A stretch of 64,000 nt of DNA from Plenodomus lindquistii (GCA_025504975.1 JANUWI010000011.1:682001-746000), one strand, 5' to 3'. Positions 23,472 to 36,240 are shown, counted from the first letter of the stretch. The notes: generated by a model not told the origin, from the sequence alone. Translations and numbers: made by a program.

Positions 23472-25716
23472 ACGACGACGGGACAATGAGAGCAGGTGTC
23501 AGAAAAGGCGGCTTGGGTGATGTGATGCTCGAATAGCACCGCGGATTCTGTGGCGACCTATTTAACATGCCCACGGTACCCCTCACAGAGCAGCGTCGCG
23601 CACCAGAGGCGACTAGAGCTTTTCTTGTATGCTTTTTGGTGTAACAGGATATTGCTATCAGAACCTGATCAACTTCTATTCATTACGGTATTCTTCCGCT
23701 GTTCTCTGTGATTCAAGGATTGGCGCGCCTGGTGATGAGCGGAAAGCTCAGTATTCTGTTAGCATGAACTGCGATCTCCTGGTCGGATGCTCACACTACT
23801 TGGCTAGGACCTAGCGCTGAATCACACTGTTTATGTGGATGTTTCTCCGTGCTCCTCCATCGATTATATCTTTTGTCTAAGACATCTCTGCCATTCTCGG
23901 GCCCTAAGCGAAGCACAATGTGATACACGGTCGTCTAAAGGTACCATTCCTAGCTGTGTAGGGCTGATCCGATGAGCTGATACTTACGGCTGGTGTCAGT
24001 CACCATCAGCACGGAAGGATTAAGCCGTCCGGAGGACCCTGACACGCGGCAAGCTAGATCACAAAACATCGCAAAACTTGCTTAACTTTGTGAGCATGTT
24101 CTACAATAACTCCATATCCTTAGAAGTAAGTAAGGGGTGTCAAAGAAAAATATAGGTAATTCTCTTAGACTTGTACTACCTACCTTTTCTTGTAGTATCA
24201 CTAGTTGTGCTGATGACACTTATAAAAAGCCTCATGTTGTTTTGTGTTCTTCTTGACTTTGGTGGTTTGCAGTCCGGCGAATTGTACCCGCGGTGTGTCT
24301 GATTAAGCTGGTGGCTGCTTATGGAGAAGCAACTGTACGGCTGGACGGGTGACCCTGGTGTTCCTTTGTTGCACTTGTGTAGCAATTGGGCTGATGGGGA
24401 CGAAATGGGATGTCTAAATTGTGGACATGGATCTTCCATTTTACTTACTGAGGAAGTAGAATTTTTGCGGGGCGACGATTAGTCTTTTGCACTTCAAGAA
24501 CACTTGTGAAGACTACTTCGTGCCTGCTATTGTCAAAACCCAACTATGTGTGCACGCAAGATACAAAGACCATACCGTAGGTAATCAATATTTTTTGGAA
24601 GAGGTGTGGCTGAGTTTGTATCTCGGTCCCTCTTACATGTGCTCAAGCCATGGTCTTCACGCGGACCCCACTGGACCGGTGAGATAAAACAGTAAAGCCA
24701 CATCGCAAGGATTTGTGTCATTTGAAAAGAGTGGTAGCACGTTCTTTCGTCGGCGAGGTAGGCACCTTAGCGCCAAAAGCAAATGCGCACTGCCTCGTTG
24801 CCTTGTGCCAACTCAACAGCTGCGTACCTGCGACAGCCTGGTCTAATGCGAGGGACGTTTGCTTCTGATGACGCCCGTTCCTTGTTCTTCAAAGCACGTT
24901 CTCAGCAGACCCCTGACGAAGGGTGCTGAAAGCTTCTGTTGAGTGCGCCCTGTGTAACTGTCAGCCATGTGGCGCTTGCCAAGGGATCCGGGATTACCCG
25001 GGAGCGGAAGTGATAATGAAATCCTCACGTACATTTGACACCGTCGTCCTCGAATAAATACGCACTTGTACGAACACAGTATGTCCAGCAAGTCTGCGAA
25101 TTTGCTTCCCCAGATCCACACATGCTTGCACACATTTGAACACCGGTCAGACTGTCGCTGACATTGTCCTTTAACACTAACAAGCATCCAAGAATGGCTT
25201 TCCGCCCCCCAACGAGCTTAATCTCCATTGATCATGCACTGTGCCCCGGTCGACTCAAGGCTGTGCAGAGAAGGTAAAAAAAACGTGAGACACTGGATTG
25301 AGTTGGCGCGCGGTCGACTGCATCTGTGATTGGACAAGTGTTCGACCAGCTCAGCCCGCTCTAGGCAGCGTTCAAGGAGGCCCAGGAAATCCGTCGCTTA
25401 CTAGACAGGCATGGCGACAGCCTTGTGCGGATCAGGCGTCCTGGCGTGCCTTGTGCTAAGCAAAAAAGGAACAACCTGTTGTATGCAGGGCGCGCTATGC
25501 GTGCTGGCTATTCTTGTATATGAGATGGGCGCATCCTGTGGCCGTAGAGTGGAGTCAACCCCAGATTTGGTGATTCATCTTCCGAGTACTCTGAAATTGT
25601 TTCTTTGGCATCTTGCGTTGCTTTCGCTGTCCTCTGTGTCTCGTTTGTAGCATTGTACCCTACCTGCGCTGCGTTGTGCCGTCTCTTCTTTCTCAAGCGC
25701 TGGTGCTATAGTCACC
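23472..25716. other. 2.2-kb interval without a supported gene; AT-richer centre
   Basis: Between roughly 24050 and 24750 the sequence is visibly richer in A and T than its surroundings, with only short open frames. That could be a decayed repeat, but no terminal repeats or transposase-like motifs are visible. The right end is the promoter of the S41 protease. Confidence 0.4.
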
Positions 25717-28145
25717 ATGGACAGGCGCATGCTTATTTTGGCCTTGGCAGCCCTCACTGCAGCTCAGACATCGACACTCAACGAGCCCTGCGCAGTTATC
25801 GCTGATCTCGCTGAAGACCTCGGACCCAACGGCTCCGTTCTTCCAGCCCAGGCAGCATACGACTGTCTGAACTCAGTCCCCGTGGATGTGGAGAACGACT
25901 CGAAACTCATTGATGAGCTCAAGAATGTGTGGCAGTTTCAGTCGGAACTGGTCTGGTACAAGAACCCAGGAGAGGACTGGCCATACGGACCTCTGGACGT
26001 TGAGGGAGAGTTGGAGAAAATCAAGAGCAGTCTGAACTCGTTCCCCAGCGAGTACGCCGTGCAATTGGCCATCCAAAACATCACAGTACGATCTGGAAAC
26101 TTCCACTGGAATTACAGGCCCGACATCCTACAAGTATTCAGCTTCCAACGCCGATTCGGCATCGCATCAATCTCTTCTGATGGCAAGGCTCTTCCAAAGC
26201 TGTACGTCTCTGAAGACGTCGCCTCTCTCGGTGAATCTAGCTCCGACGTGGCCGATATTTCGCAGATCAACGGGCAGAAAGCGTATGATTATCTGAAGTC
26301 AAACTCTTACTCACAGTTCATCGACTATGATGGGCAACTGAATGATCTGTTCGCCAAGGGTGACACTGGGACGATTGGCGGATTCGCGCAACAGACGAAG
26401 TTTGATGGGAATAGCACGGATCTGACATATTCCAACGGCAAAACAGATTCGATCCTAAATGTCGCGATAACACGGTATGCTGCTGATTTCTCGACCATTA
26501 CCGATGGCGCATCTTTCTTTCAGAAGTTCTGTACAGGCGGTGTCAGTGGCATTCAGTCTCTCGGAGCCAACACCAAGACAGCAATGATCTCTCCTGGTGC
26601 CCTCGGTCCTGTTCCACGCATCACTCCAGGCCTATACCATCGTCGTAATAAGCGACAGACCATTCCCACTTCCAACCCTTATCCTCGCGCAGTCGTGGAG
26701 TCAGAGAGCGGCGTTGTGGCTGGTTACTTCCTGAACGGAAACGGTTACGGAGATGTTGCAGTGCTCAAGATCATCTCCTTTAGTAACCCTAACACTGGTG
26801 ATGTCAGCGAGACTACATTTACCAATGAGTTCCAGTCCACTGTCCAGTCCTTCGTTAGCCAATGCATCAGCGAGAACAAGCAAAAGTTGATCATTGACTT
26901 GCGAGAGAATGGCGGTGGTGCTACAAACCTCCTGCTGGATACCTTTATGCAGCTTTTCCCCGACCATGAGCCCTTCTCAGGTCAACGTTATCGCGCGACT
27001 GATTCGTGGACAAAGATTGGCGGCGCTGTGAACGAAGTCCGCAGTAATTCAGGCTTGGCCCGTGGGTTCCTGGATCCCGACGGAAATACGATGGAGAACT
27101 CGAGCTTCTTCAGATACTGGGCGTGGTGGCAATTTACCAAGGCTGATGGAGAGAACTTCAGCGGTTGGGATCAGTTCAATGGCCCGCTTGATCTCAACTC
27201 TGACAAGTTCACCGCAACAATGCGATACAATGTGAGTTCCCTATGAGACCTGATGCTTCACTGCACGACATCCTCAATGCGGTTCTCAACTAACAACCTC
27301 AACAGTACTCCGCATCCAACTCCATCTCAATCCAAGGTAATGGGTTTCAGTTCATTAGCGGGAATCGCCCAAACCCTTTCAACGCTTCCAACGTCGTCAT
27401 GTTCACAGACGCGCTCTGCGGCTCATCCTGCGCCTCTTTCCACGAGGAACTCAAGAACATAGCCGGTGTCCGTGCCGTCACAGTAGGCGGCCTACCAGAA
27501 AACAAGCCCATCCAAACGATAACAGGAACAAAGGGCGGTGAAGGTAAGCAGTAACAACGTTATATATATTTACTGTCTCAACATACATGACTGACCTCCC
27601 ATGTAGTCATCCCCATCCGCTTCTTCCCAGCCTACGCCCAAGCAGTCCTCAACATGACCTCACAACTCGACCTCGCCTCGGTAAAAGACACCGACAACAC
27701 CCTCACCGGTCTCGCCAACGTTCCCCAAATCTTCACACGTGTCGGCGATGACAGTTCTCGCGTGCAGTCGCAAGATCAAATCCGCAAGGGTGATCGGACC
27801 GCCACGCCGCTCCAGTTCATCTACGAAGCGTCAGACTGCAAGATCTTTTATACGGCGGAGAGTTTTGCGGATCCAGATGCGGCGTGGAAACAGGCGTGGG
27901 ATGCTTTTCAGGATGATGAGAGGTGTGTCGAGGGCTCGACCAAACATCCGAGTTCTATTTCTGGGGGCTTCAGGCCGTATGGGCCGGGTGAGTTGAAGGC
28001 GGAGGATCAGCCTGATGAGCCGGCTGCGGAGAGTGGGAGTGGTAGTGGCAGTGGTGGTAGTGGTAGTTCGGATGCGGGTAGTGTCAATGTTAGTGTGGCG
28101 TTTGTTGCGGCGGCTGCTGTGTCTGTTGTTATGGGTTTGATGTAA
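25717..28145 (+). CDS. Secreted CPAF-like S41 family peptidase with probable GPI anchor, 763 aa
   Basis: Exons 25717-27231, 27306-27543 and 27607-28145. A signal peptide is clear (MDRRMLILALAALTAAQ). The S41 core shows LIIDLRENGGG (391-401) and, after the first intron, MFTDALCGSSCASFHEEL (about 537-554), where the CGSSCAS serine is the expected nucleophile. Overall shape matches fungal CPAF-like S41 proteins, serine endopeptidases with an N-terminal PDZ-like region. Several N-x-S/T sites suit a secreted glycoprotein. The tail is a Gly/Ser linker (SGSGSGSGGSGSS) followed by a hydrophobic end without a basic cap, the pattern of a GPI-attachment signal; I infer display on the membrane or wall. 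Substrate unknown. It is convergent with Chk1, 335 bp between stop codons. Confidence 0.87.
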
Positions 28146-28480
28146 GTAGACATTGAAGTGGGGTGATGGATGGTTTGGGGGGGTTTTCGACGTACACAGG
28201 GCATTTTTTTGGGCATATAGCGCGCTGTTATAGAAGCTTGCACAGTCACTGATACACTACGATATCCAAGTTCACTTCTTTGCGATGTCCATTCGCTGAA
28301 GAATTACTTCACACAGTCGTCTCCTTACCCCCTTAGCCCGCCAACATTCAGGCCCTGTTACCAGATGTAGCATCAATCAATACGAGCTCCCATAATGGGC
28401 TGATGAGAAGGCATGTATTACTATTTTCATACTTCGTAAGACCCACGCATCCAAAGGTCATCCAGAAGTTATCGATCCCC
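28146..28480. terminator. Shared 3' region of two convergent genes
   Basis: A 335-bp gap between the S41 peptidase stop and the Chk1 stop must hold both polyadenylation regions. No coding signal is seen. Confidence 0.4.
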
Positions 28481-30216
28481 TTAGCCAGGCCTCAACACCA
28501 CATCTCCAACACACAGCACGACATTCTTGAAGAACCTCCTCCACTCCAAAGGATCACCACTCGCCTTCACAAACCTAACCTCGTTATACCCTTGTCCTTC
28601 ATACACCGCCTGCTCAATCACAATATGCCCATTGAGCCCTTGTCGCCGCCCATCCGCCATCTTGACACGGATGCTCACACTTCCGCTGTCCTCTGCATCT
28701 GCAATCTGCTCTTCTGTAAATGACGGCGCCGGCACACCGAGACGATGTAGCGCTTCGAGTAGCAGTGGGATAAGCAAGCTCAGCGCATGAGGCGAGATGA
28801 AGCGGGCCATCGAGTACGATGGTAAAACGTCTGCGAATTTCCGCGCAGCTTGTGTGAAGGTCAGGGGTACGCCGGGCGTCTGGGAGAATTGCGTCATGCT
28901 GGGGTCCTGGGAGAGCATGTCTTGCGTTGAGGAGGGGAGTTGCGACATCAGCGGCGTCGCGGTTATGTACTGAGTTTGGCGTTGGATGGTGCCTGTGGGT
29001 TGGGAGGCGGAGATGCCGTCGTGGGAGGCGAGACGCGGAGGTCGCTCCCAGTCGAAGGGCGTTTCTGCGACGGGGGTTTCGGGCTGGGTGGAGGAGAGGA
29101 GGGTTATGGCGCTGGAGCGGCGGGGGTCGGAGTCGATGTCCATTTCCTCCTCTTGGGAAAGACTGCGCTGAGACTGGGCGGGGATACGTGTGAAGTCGAT
29201 GCGTAGTTGGGATAGCATTTGTGTTGCTAGGCCGATGGGGTTGGCGTTGTGTCCGCTGGGCGTGAGGTATGGGTTGTTGCGTGTAAACCAGGGGTGGCGG
29301 CGTACTTCGTCAAGGGTGAACCGCTCGGCTGGATCTACCTTCAGCATGCCTCGAAGCAAGCTGACAATCTCTGCTGGAAGCTTCTGCCATAGCTCGTCGG
29401 TGGTGTGTCCGCCTGTCTCGACGTACTCCTTATATTCCTCGCTCCGCAGAGTTGGTTCGTCCCAAGGCGTGTTCCCTACCAGCAACACAAATAGCACAAC
29501 ACCACAGCTCCAGACATCGCAAACATTGGCCGCATATCCAACATCCAGCACATCGGCCCTCCTACTTCTTCTTCCACTGACAATCTCCGGCGCAATATAT
29601 GGTGGACTCCCACAGACAGTATTGCACAGTCTCAGCTGCCCACCTTTCTTGAACAGCGCCGCGAGTCCGAAATCGCTGAGTTTCAAGTCGCCCTCAGCAC
29701 TCAGCAGCACATTCTCAGGCTTGATGTCGCGATGCGCCACGCCCTTTGAGTGCATATACGACACGGCACTGACCAACTGGCTGAAGTAGAGATGCGCAAT
29801 GTCCTCGCCCACGCCCTCGTCGGCCTCTATCTTATCGAACAGGTCCCCACCCTCGGCCAACTCCATGGCGATCCATGTCCACAGCGCGTCTTCACCAGAG
29901 CCAAGCAGGTGTATGATGTTGGTGTGCTTGCCGAGGTGCTGATGCAGTATGATCTCGGTCTGGATCTGCTTCGGGGTAAGGCGGCCCTGCCTAAAGGCGT
30001 GCTCTTTGTTGATGAACTTGATGGCGATGACGGGCTTGGGCGCATTGACTGGCACGGCCTTGCGGATGCTGCAAATGCACGTCAGACACAATTCAGCACG
30101 GCGTGCGACGCGACTCACGAAGCATATGCGCCCTGGCCGATTGTTTTGCTGACGAGTCGGAAAGGCAGATTGGAGGGCAGTGGAGCCACCTGACTCCCAG
30201 GGGGCGCGGCCGCCAT
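28481..30216 (-). CDS. CHK1: DNA-damage checkpoint kinase Chk1, 561 aa
   Basis: Two exons, 30216-30119 and 30068-28481, joined through Ser33. Catalytic domain: TIGQGAYASIRKA glycine loop, Lys50 in VIAIKFINKE, HRD 145-147 in VAHRDIKPENVLL, DFG at 165-167 and CGSPPYIAPEIV. A short insertion after APEIV (SGRRSRRADVLDVGYAAN) precedes CDVWSCGVVLFVLLVGNTPW; I believe it is common in mould Chk1. The regulatory tail holds SQ/TQ sites (RSLSQ, SSTQP, SSTQD, MLSQD), expected ATR/Mec1 targets, and a C-terminal KA1-like region around ALSLLIPLLLEALHRLGV. Chk1 delays mitosis after replication stress or DNA damage. The frame stays open upstream through intron 1, which would give a false N-terminus; the ATG at 30216 restores the proper glycine loop. 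Confidence 0.94.
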
Positions 30217-30530
30217 TGTCGCGGCAGTTCAGCTTGCGCAATACGTTGGAGAGTCACGCGACGGTCGTGTGAGGGTTTCTGAAGGCGCGCAGAGGCCCGA
30301 ATGGTAGTGCAATTGCGTTCTGCTGTTGCCTATCTTCCGCAGCGCGACGCGTCGCCTTCCGAAAACAGGCGCACAGGCCACGTTTCTCCTGCAGCTGCCA
30401 CGCCATCTCACGTGGCCGCGCGACAAAACTTGGACGTCATTCTGCATCTCGCTGGAATGACTCTCCGACCCCCCGGGCCCCAAGCTCTCACATGTGACAT
30501 GTCTGAACCCCGTCATCCTAGCCATCCCAG

Positions 30531-30560
30531 CTTGTGCTTGTGCTTGTGCTTGTGCTTGTA
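30531..30560 (+). repeat. Hexanucleotide repeat (CTTGTG), 5 copies
   Basis: Four perfect CTTGTG units and a final CTTGTA, about 315 bp upstream of the Chk1 ATG. It may lie in the Chk1 promoter; no function is claimed. Confidence 0.85.
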
Positions 30561-32041
30561 TTACAAAGTATCATGTAACGGCTCGCGATGGCGAGACGAC
30601 CCTGAGCGCCATGACGGCCCGCTGCGGTCTTCCTCGATAATCGTACGATTTGGGCTGCATCCTTCGTCGGCAAGTCGTTTCTGCACCTCTTCTGCACAAG
30701 AGCCTGACGATCATCTCTCGGAGGCGAAGCCGGAGGCTTCTCTACTCATACTGTGTATACATGTACCATGTATGGCGGCCGTTGTATACGAGATAACACC
30801 GTTGAGGCGAGAAGATGGTGCGGAAACGGAAAATGCACCTATTGTAAACGAAGCCAGCGCATCCTTACCTACGCTCGCCTCTCTCGAACCATGTTGATGT
30901 CCAGAGCGGATACAAGCGACCTGGACATGTCACCGCATACGTTCCACAGGAATCTGGATCCGTATTCTGGAACGACGGTTCGACAAACGTCTCCGATGGA
31001 CAGGATACATATTGGACATGGTCGAGTTGCCTATGCGGCAATGCCGCCGTCTACAACGGCCCGGCATCCCCGTGGACTTCTGTCTTTGCTCAGGTGCAGA
31101 TGTAATGGTGTCGGGGTGCTATCTCCATCCATGCCGCCAGCCGAAGAGTGACCAGCATGCTGGGAATCGACCATAGACAATACCAAGACTACGTCTCCGT
31201 GTGTGTTGAAGAAACCAATTCGATGCTCCAAACCCCTGCATCCTGATGGCATGGTGCCGGGGGTCGGTAGGCGCAGTCGCTTTGGTTCATGATGCACGGG
31301 AATCGTCCACGCCCCCCAAGCAACTCTGTATTGCGGAGCAGGCGTTCACTGCATACCTACGATGTGCACCCGTCGCGTTTCAGACTCATTGATCGACGTG
31401 GAATGTGGGTCTGACTGTTGAATCTTACAAAATCTAAAATAGGAGGCGTCGCGTTCTAACTTCTCCTTAGCACTACAGTACGTAACGTTTCGGCAAGACT
31501 GGTCGCAGTACTAAGCCTAGCGGTCAAATACGCGAGCGGACTACATTTCTTTTACCAGCAGTTCTGTGTACTAGATTAGTCCAACTGCGTACTTTGGTAG
31601 ATTGGTCTTTGCTTCTTAGGCATGTAACTGCTGTAATTTCTTCAAAATGACAACACGTTCCAGACTCATCTGTTCCGGTGAATGAACCTCGCTTTGACAA
31701 TATGCACTCATTCCCCCAACACCCTCTTGTCAAGAGTGCAAAAACCACCTCTACACAGTACCATCCTCACCGCACATGACCGCATAGAGTCCAAATTTCC
31801 GCTTACACTACCATTTCCATTCCCGTCTACCTGTGCATCAATCATGTCATCCCCAATCCCACCTCCCACCCCTCCATCCCTACCCAATGAACCACGGCCT
31901 TCCAAGCCCTCGGAATCGCACCCTCTCTCAACCTCCCAAACCCCACGCACCCAATCACCACCCCCGGACCCCGCCCGAACACACACACACCACCACACCA
32001 AAAGTAAAGAAAACCGCCGATAAACTTTGTCAACATGACAC

Positions 32042-32236
32042 ATGGTCGTCCAAGCCCTCCGCCCCCTCCCCGCCCGCCCCTTCTCCTATGCAACCGCACC
32101 GGGGCTGACAAAGAAAACCGTAATGTCCCGACCTTCACTAGGAAACGCCGTCACCATCGTCGGGGGACCCGGACTGAGCCCCCTCATTGTGGCGAAAATT
32201 ATCGCTTATTTCCTGATGAATTGTGTTACATGGTAG
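32042..32236 (+). CDS. Possible 64-aa small protein with mitochondrial-type N-terminus
   Basis: A short open frame with an in-frame TGA two codons upstream of its ATG, so it cannot extend leftwards without splicing. The first 20 residues are basic and free of acidic residues, ending RPFSYATAP, a form common at mitochondrial targeting cleavage sites. The C-terminal third is hydrophobic (VGGPGLSPLIVAKIIAYFLM), enough for one membrane span. No family recognised. Size and isolation make chance a real possibility. Confidence 0.3.
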   Translation: MVVQALRPLPARPFSYATAPGLTKKTVMSRPSLGNAVTIVGGPGLSPLIVAKIIAYFLMNCVTW

Positions 32237-34072
32237 TTGATTAGTTTGTTTGTTTGTTCGGGGTGCACGGTGATGGCAGAAAAGTTTAGGAAAATGAGAA
32301 ATAAAAACATGAATAGTGTGTCTATGCTCTACTGCTGCTGCTGCTGACTGGGACTTGGCTAATTGTGGTGGTAGGGAGTCAAGGTTTACAGAGCGTGTTC
32401 AGGAAAGTGTTTTGATGAGGAGCGCTGGAATGTTGGACTGGGGAGCTTGGCATGGGTAACTGTGTACTCTTACTGGGACATTTACAGTTAAACTTGACAT
32501 TGGTATTTGGAACTGGAATCGGAATCGGAGTCCCCGACGCCGTTGTTCCGGGGCCGTGGTGAGCATTGTTCAACTATGGTTGTTAGACATGGGGGGGTTT
32601 ACCATGGGTATTAAGTTCATGAGGCTGTTTGCACATCTGCCGATTGGGTCTTTTCTCATCTTTCTCGTTTATCTCTATTTATTTATTTTTTGGCCAACAT
32701 CCGGTACTTTTTCTTTGTACACCTACATTGAATGTACACACCATACCCTACCTACTACTAAACGCACTACTATTGCTGGGTACCTACGTAAGGTGTATTG
32801 TGTGTGCCTCGAGTACCTACGACGGAGCTTTGGGTACACATACATACATGCGGTGTGTACATCGTACGTTCTCATGACATACAAGACCCTTGTACATATG
32901 TAGTGCATACACGTTTTCGTCAGAACCCATGTTCACGCGGCCTGACAATGACGGCATTGGGTGGCATAGCTGAACCCGCGTTTCGGCCCGTTGCTCTGAC
33001 TTTTCGGCCCGATGGGGAGGTGAAGGGAGCAAAAATTATAGCCAATTATCATACGTGTGCGGCGGCTTTTCATCACGAGGGCTTGCTCTTGCCTGTCTGA
33101 GCACTTATTTAGGGCGGATTTATACGGACGTGTTTTGAGGGAGGGCTTGTTGCGTACGCATATCAGCACGGCAGAGTCTAAATATATATGGGTATGAGAA
33201 AAAGGCAGAAGGACCGAACCACTGTAATGCGAAAACATGCATGATTTGGGCTGGTAGAACGGCTATTCCGAAAGGCTTCTAATCATGATTTTTCTCTATC
33301 GAGTTTGTGGGGAAGGGTATCTGGGAGGAGACCCTTGAATTAGAGTATCGTCCTACGTGCGTGCATACAATGATCGGGCGCCACCTGCCAATCTATCCAC
33401 AAGTTGCCCAGACTGAGCGGTGGGTGAGAATACAAGTCACAAGTAACAAGTCTGTTCATAACCCGTATTAATCCCTGGAGACCGAGTAGTCGTCGTAAGC
33501 TCGACGTCTTCTTGATGCACAGCCATCGCCCCAAAAGATCCTGGAGTAGATTCGTAGATCATCCCAGCTGCTGTGGCTTATCCAAGTAACCATGAACCGC
33601 ATCTTGGCGATCGCCCCGACCATGGTGCGAATCCCAATCCTTGCTAGCCATCGAATCTATCCAAGCTCTTGCGTAATCCAGTCATGGCTGCTCGTATCAA
33701 ACGAGGCCAAGAATAAGGGGACCATTAGTCAGATTTTGCAACCCAGTCGGGGCATGCGTGATGCCACATATTGTGACGCGTCATAATACACACCAGATCG
33801 TAGAAGGGCGGTGAGAGGGACCAGAGAAAGCGATCCCAAAAGTAAAAATAGACTAAGATGGAGCAGATGAACAAAACCCACAAACGGCCAACCTGATGCT
33901 GATGGTTTTGGCCTGACCAATCTAACGCCACAATCTAGTGCAAATGCATGAGGAGTAATGTTGAGGGAATAATGCTTGTGAACCAGGCTGAAGCGAATCC
34001 GAAATGGTGAAGTGTTCAATGTCGGTCTCGACGGGCGGGCGAATTTGAGTGGTTCTGACTCGTCGAACGTCT

Positions 34073-36240
34073 TCACGACATTTGCGATGGCCGTGACTGT
34101 GCAGGAGACGAAGCTACGTACGCTTGCGCGGCGGCAGCATCGAGACCGCGGAGTTGCGGTGCATACTTGGGGTGCTTGATGAACTTGGGTACAGAGTCCT
34201 ATGCCACATTAGAAAACATTCGGATGATATGAGCGCGAAAAACATACGCTTGACATCAGTTTGAAAATGGAGTTTTGTGCTTTCTCGAAAAGTGAAGCAA
34301 CTTCGTTGAGACTCTGCAACATGGCCGCATCGTCGCCAACGGCACGTGTCATTCGTGTTGCTAGTTGCGTGCGGAGACCGTGGTCAATGTTGAGCTCGTT
34401 TGGTGATCCTGGTGCTAGGAAAGCGTTGTAAAGGCCTACTGCGATTAGCGTGTACACTGAAGCTAGCAACTTGACAACTCACCATAGGCAGCAGCGAGCG
34501 TCTCACGAATAGTCTCGACCTTGTTCTCGCCTTTGTCGTTGATTGCTTGGCGATATTGCCTGTTGAACTCTTGAACCTCGAGGTAGAAGGACAAATTCTC
34601 CTCACACATTGTCTCCTTCAAGAATTCCCGGTAAAGCAGGCGCCAGGATGGGTTACGGATAATGACGTTGGTGCGGTTGCTGTTCGAGTCACGAGTGACG
34701 CCATCTCTTGACTTTGTTGCGACATCGTTGGTAGTCGGGATATCTTCTAGCGTCCAGCCAGCAACACGCTCGCCATGTGAAGTGATGAAGTAATGGACCT
34801 GCTTGACGGGCTGGAAGGTGTGTTCCGAGTTGCGGGGATCCACCGGAGCAATCAGCTTGAGCTGTAAGAAAAGCGAGCCAACCTCGACTGATTCCCGCGG
34901 GTCTACCATTGTTGTGCAATCCATCAGCCATTGGGCTGCGTTGCGTCCGTGGAAAGTGTATTCGAACTGGCGGCTGGTCGTAGGTCGGTGCTTAACGAGT
35001 TTTACTCCTACGTCGCACTTGGAGAACTCGTGAATGGAGTCGGCATCTGAAACAGACTCGTTCGCAGTCGTTCCGACAAAGCGACGGAACAGAATCTCCA
35101 CTGTCTGCTCGTCGTGGTGCAGCTTGTCATTGTCCAGATTGCGCTCAAGAATGACGAGTTGATGCGGGTTTCTTTGAGAATCGATTACGGCTTTGACGTG
35201 AGCAGACTGAATGCCATTGCGGGTGCAGAAGCGCTCGAGAATGTGAATGCCTTTGGGCGTCAGTTGCCAAACAGAGCTCTTGTTGGTGAAATCTGTTTTT
35301 CCCTCGACTGATTCAATGAATTTTGCTTCGAGGAACTTTTGGCACACAGAACGAGCCATTTCCTTGGCCATGGAAAAGGTCGTAGTTGTGGTAGTAGTGA
35401 CAACACGTGATGCGTCCTTTGGGTCGGGCATGCGATTTGATTGGGAGAATTTGAGCGATCCAAGGTTGGTGATGGCCTCGTCAGAGGTAAAAGTGTAGTC
35501 GATCATCCTGAAGCGCACGCGGTGGGCTGTGAGGGGTAGCGAGACCATGAGAGTGGAGAAGAGATCCTTGAAATCCTGAAAATGCGTTAGATAGCCGTCG
35601 CTCTGGGCGCCGTGAGACGGCACAAATTGTGAAGTTATTGGAAGCCGTTGGGCGTAGAATTGCAGCGGTGGTGACTTACCCTGGTAAATGGCCGCTCGTC
35701 GTCTGTCATGCGCAGCAAGCGCGAGCTGGTTTGATGCATCTTGTCGGATCGTGTTGGTTCCACCTCTTGGTTGCTGGCGTCGGGCTCGCGGGCTTGGGCG
35801 ATGGATTTGCGGGCGGGCGATGTGTCACGGCCACGTGGGGTGGATATCGAGGGTCGTGGGGCACGTGTTGGAAGCGCAGGCTTTGTGGTGGTGGCAGGCG
35901 ACGCGGTGAGGTCGCGGCTGGCTTTGCGGAGGAGGGGAAAGCGGGCGAGGGTGTAGCGGCGGGCGGTGGTGGCGGAGCGCGAGGGAGCAGCAGGCGGGGT
36001 GGTGTTGCCAGTGCTGGGGGTGAGGGAAAGGGCGTCCGGGTCGGTGTAGGCAGCGCGGGAGGGACGCTCGTAGCGCTGGTCGTGGTAGAAGGGGTCGGCG
36101 GCGGTGGGGGAGCGGGCGTCGTGGGTTGCGTGTGGCAGCAGGTGCAGCGAGTGCAGCGAGTGCAGCGAGGACAGCGAGGAGGAGGGGGAGGGAGGCGAGA
36201 GGGTCAGAGGAGTAAAGGGAGGCTGCGTCTCAAAGGACAT
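34073..36240 (-). CDS. flbA: FlbA-type DEP-DEP-RGS regulator of G-protein signalling, 656 aa
   Basis: Exons 36240-35680, 35575-34483, 34438-34248 and 34198-34073, all phase-consistent. Residues 1-187 are Ser/Thr/Pro-rich and disordered. A first DEP domain follows (DFKDLFSTLMVSLPLTAHRV ... SSVWQLTPKGIHILERF), then a second (FHGRNAAQWLMDCTTMVDPR ... VHYFITSHGERVAGW), then RGS (WRLLYREFLKETMCEENLSF ... LFEKAQNSIFKLMSSDSVPK). This DEP-DEP-RGS order is that of Aspergillus FlbA and yeast Sst2, which switch off the growth-promoting G-alpha so that conidiation can begin; DEP domains tether the protein to its receptor. Slightly shorter than A. nidulans FlbA (about 719 aa). The ATG at 36240 is the first in frame, but the N-terminal disordered region makes the exact start uncertain. 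Confidence 0.9.
36142..36180 (-). repeat. 9-bp coding tandem repeat in flbA exon 1
   Basis: Three exact GTGCAGCGA units and one variant (GGACAGCGA) on the plus strand encode a Ser-Leu-His repeat near residues 25-34 of FlbA. Each unit is a whole number of codons, so copy change would not break the frame. Confidence 0.8.

Larger units (their letters stand above)
30217..34072. other. 3.9-kb interval with no well-supported gene except a possible small ORF
   Basis: Upstream of Chk1 there is a (CTTGTG)5 hexamer at 30531-30560 and one open plus-strand frame (30301-30897) of unlikely composition. 31800-32040 is C-rich with a CACACA run. A short ORF at 32042-32236 is listed separately. 32300-34070 is AT-leaning with repeated GTACCTAC/TACATACATG-like words and no coding signal. 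The right edge abuts the flbA stop codon. Confidence 0.4.

Noticed and set aside
30119..30241. Upstream in-frame extension of Chk1 through intron 1
   Set aside because: Destroys the glycine loop; the spliced start at 30216 gives the correct TIGQGAYAS sequence.
30301..30897. 198-codon plus-strand frame upstream of Chk1
   Set aside because: Contains the translated hexamer repeat (Leu-Cys run), no family resemblance, and sits in the Chk1 promoter. Chance is the simpler explanation.
30904..31108. Lectin-like looking frame (VFWNDGSTNVSDGQDTYW)
   Set aside because: No start codon and a stop after about 80 codons, with no usable splice sites to extend it.
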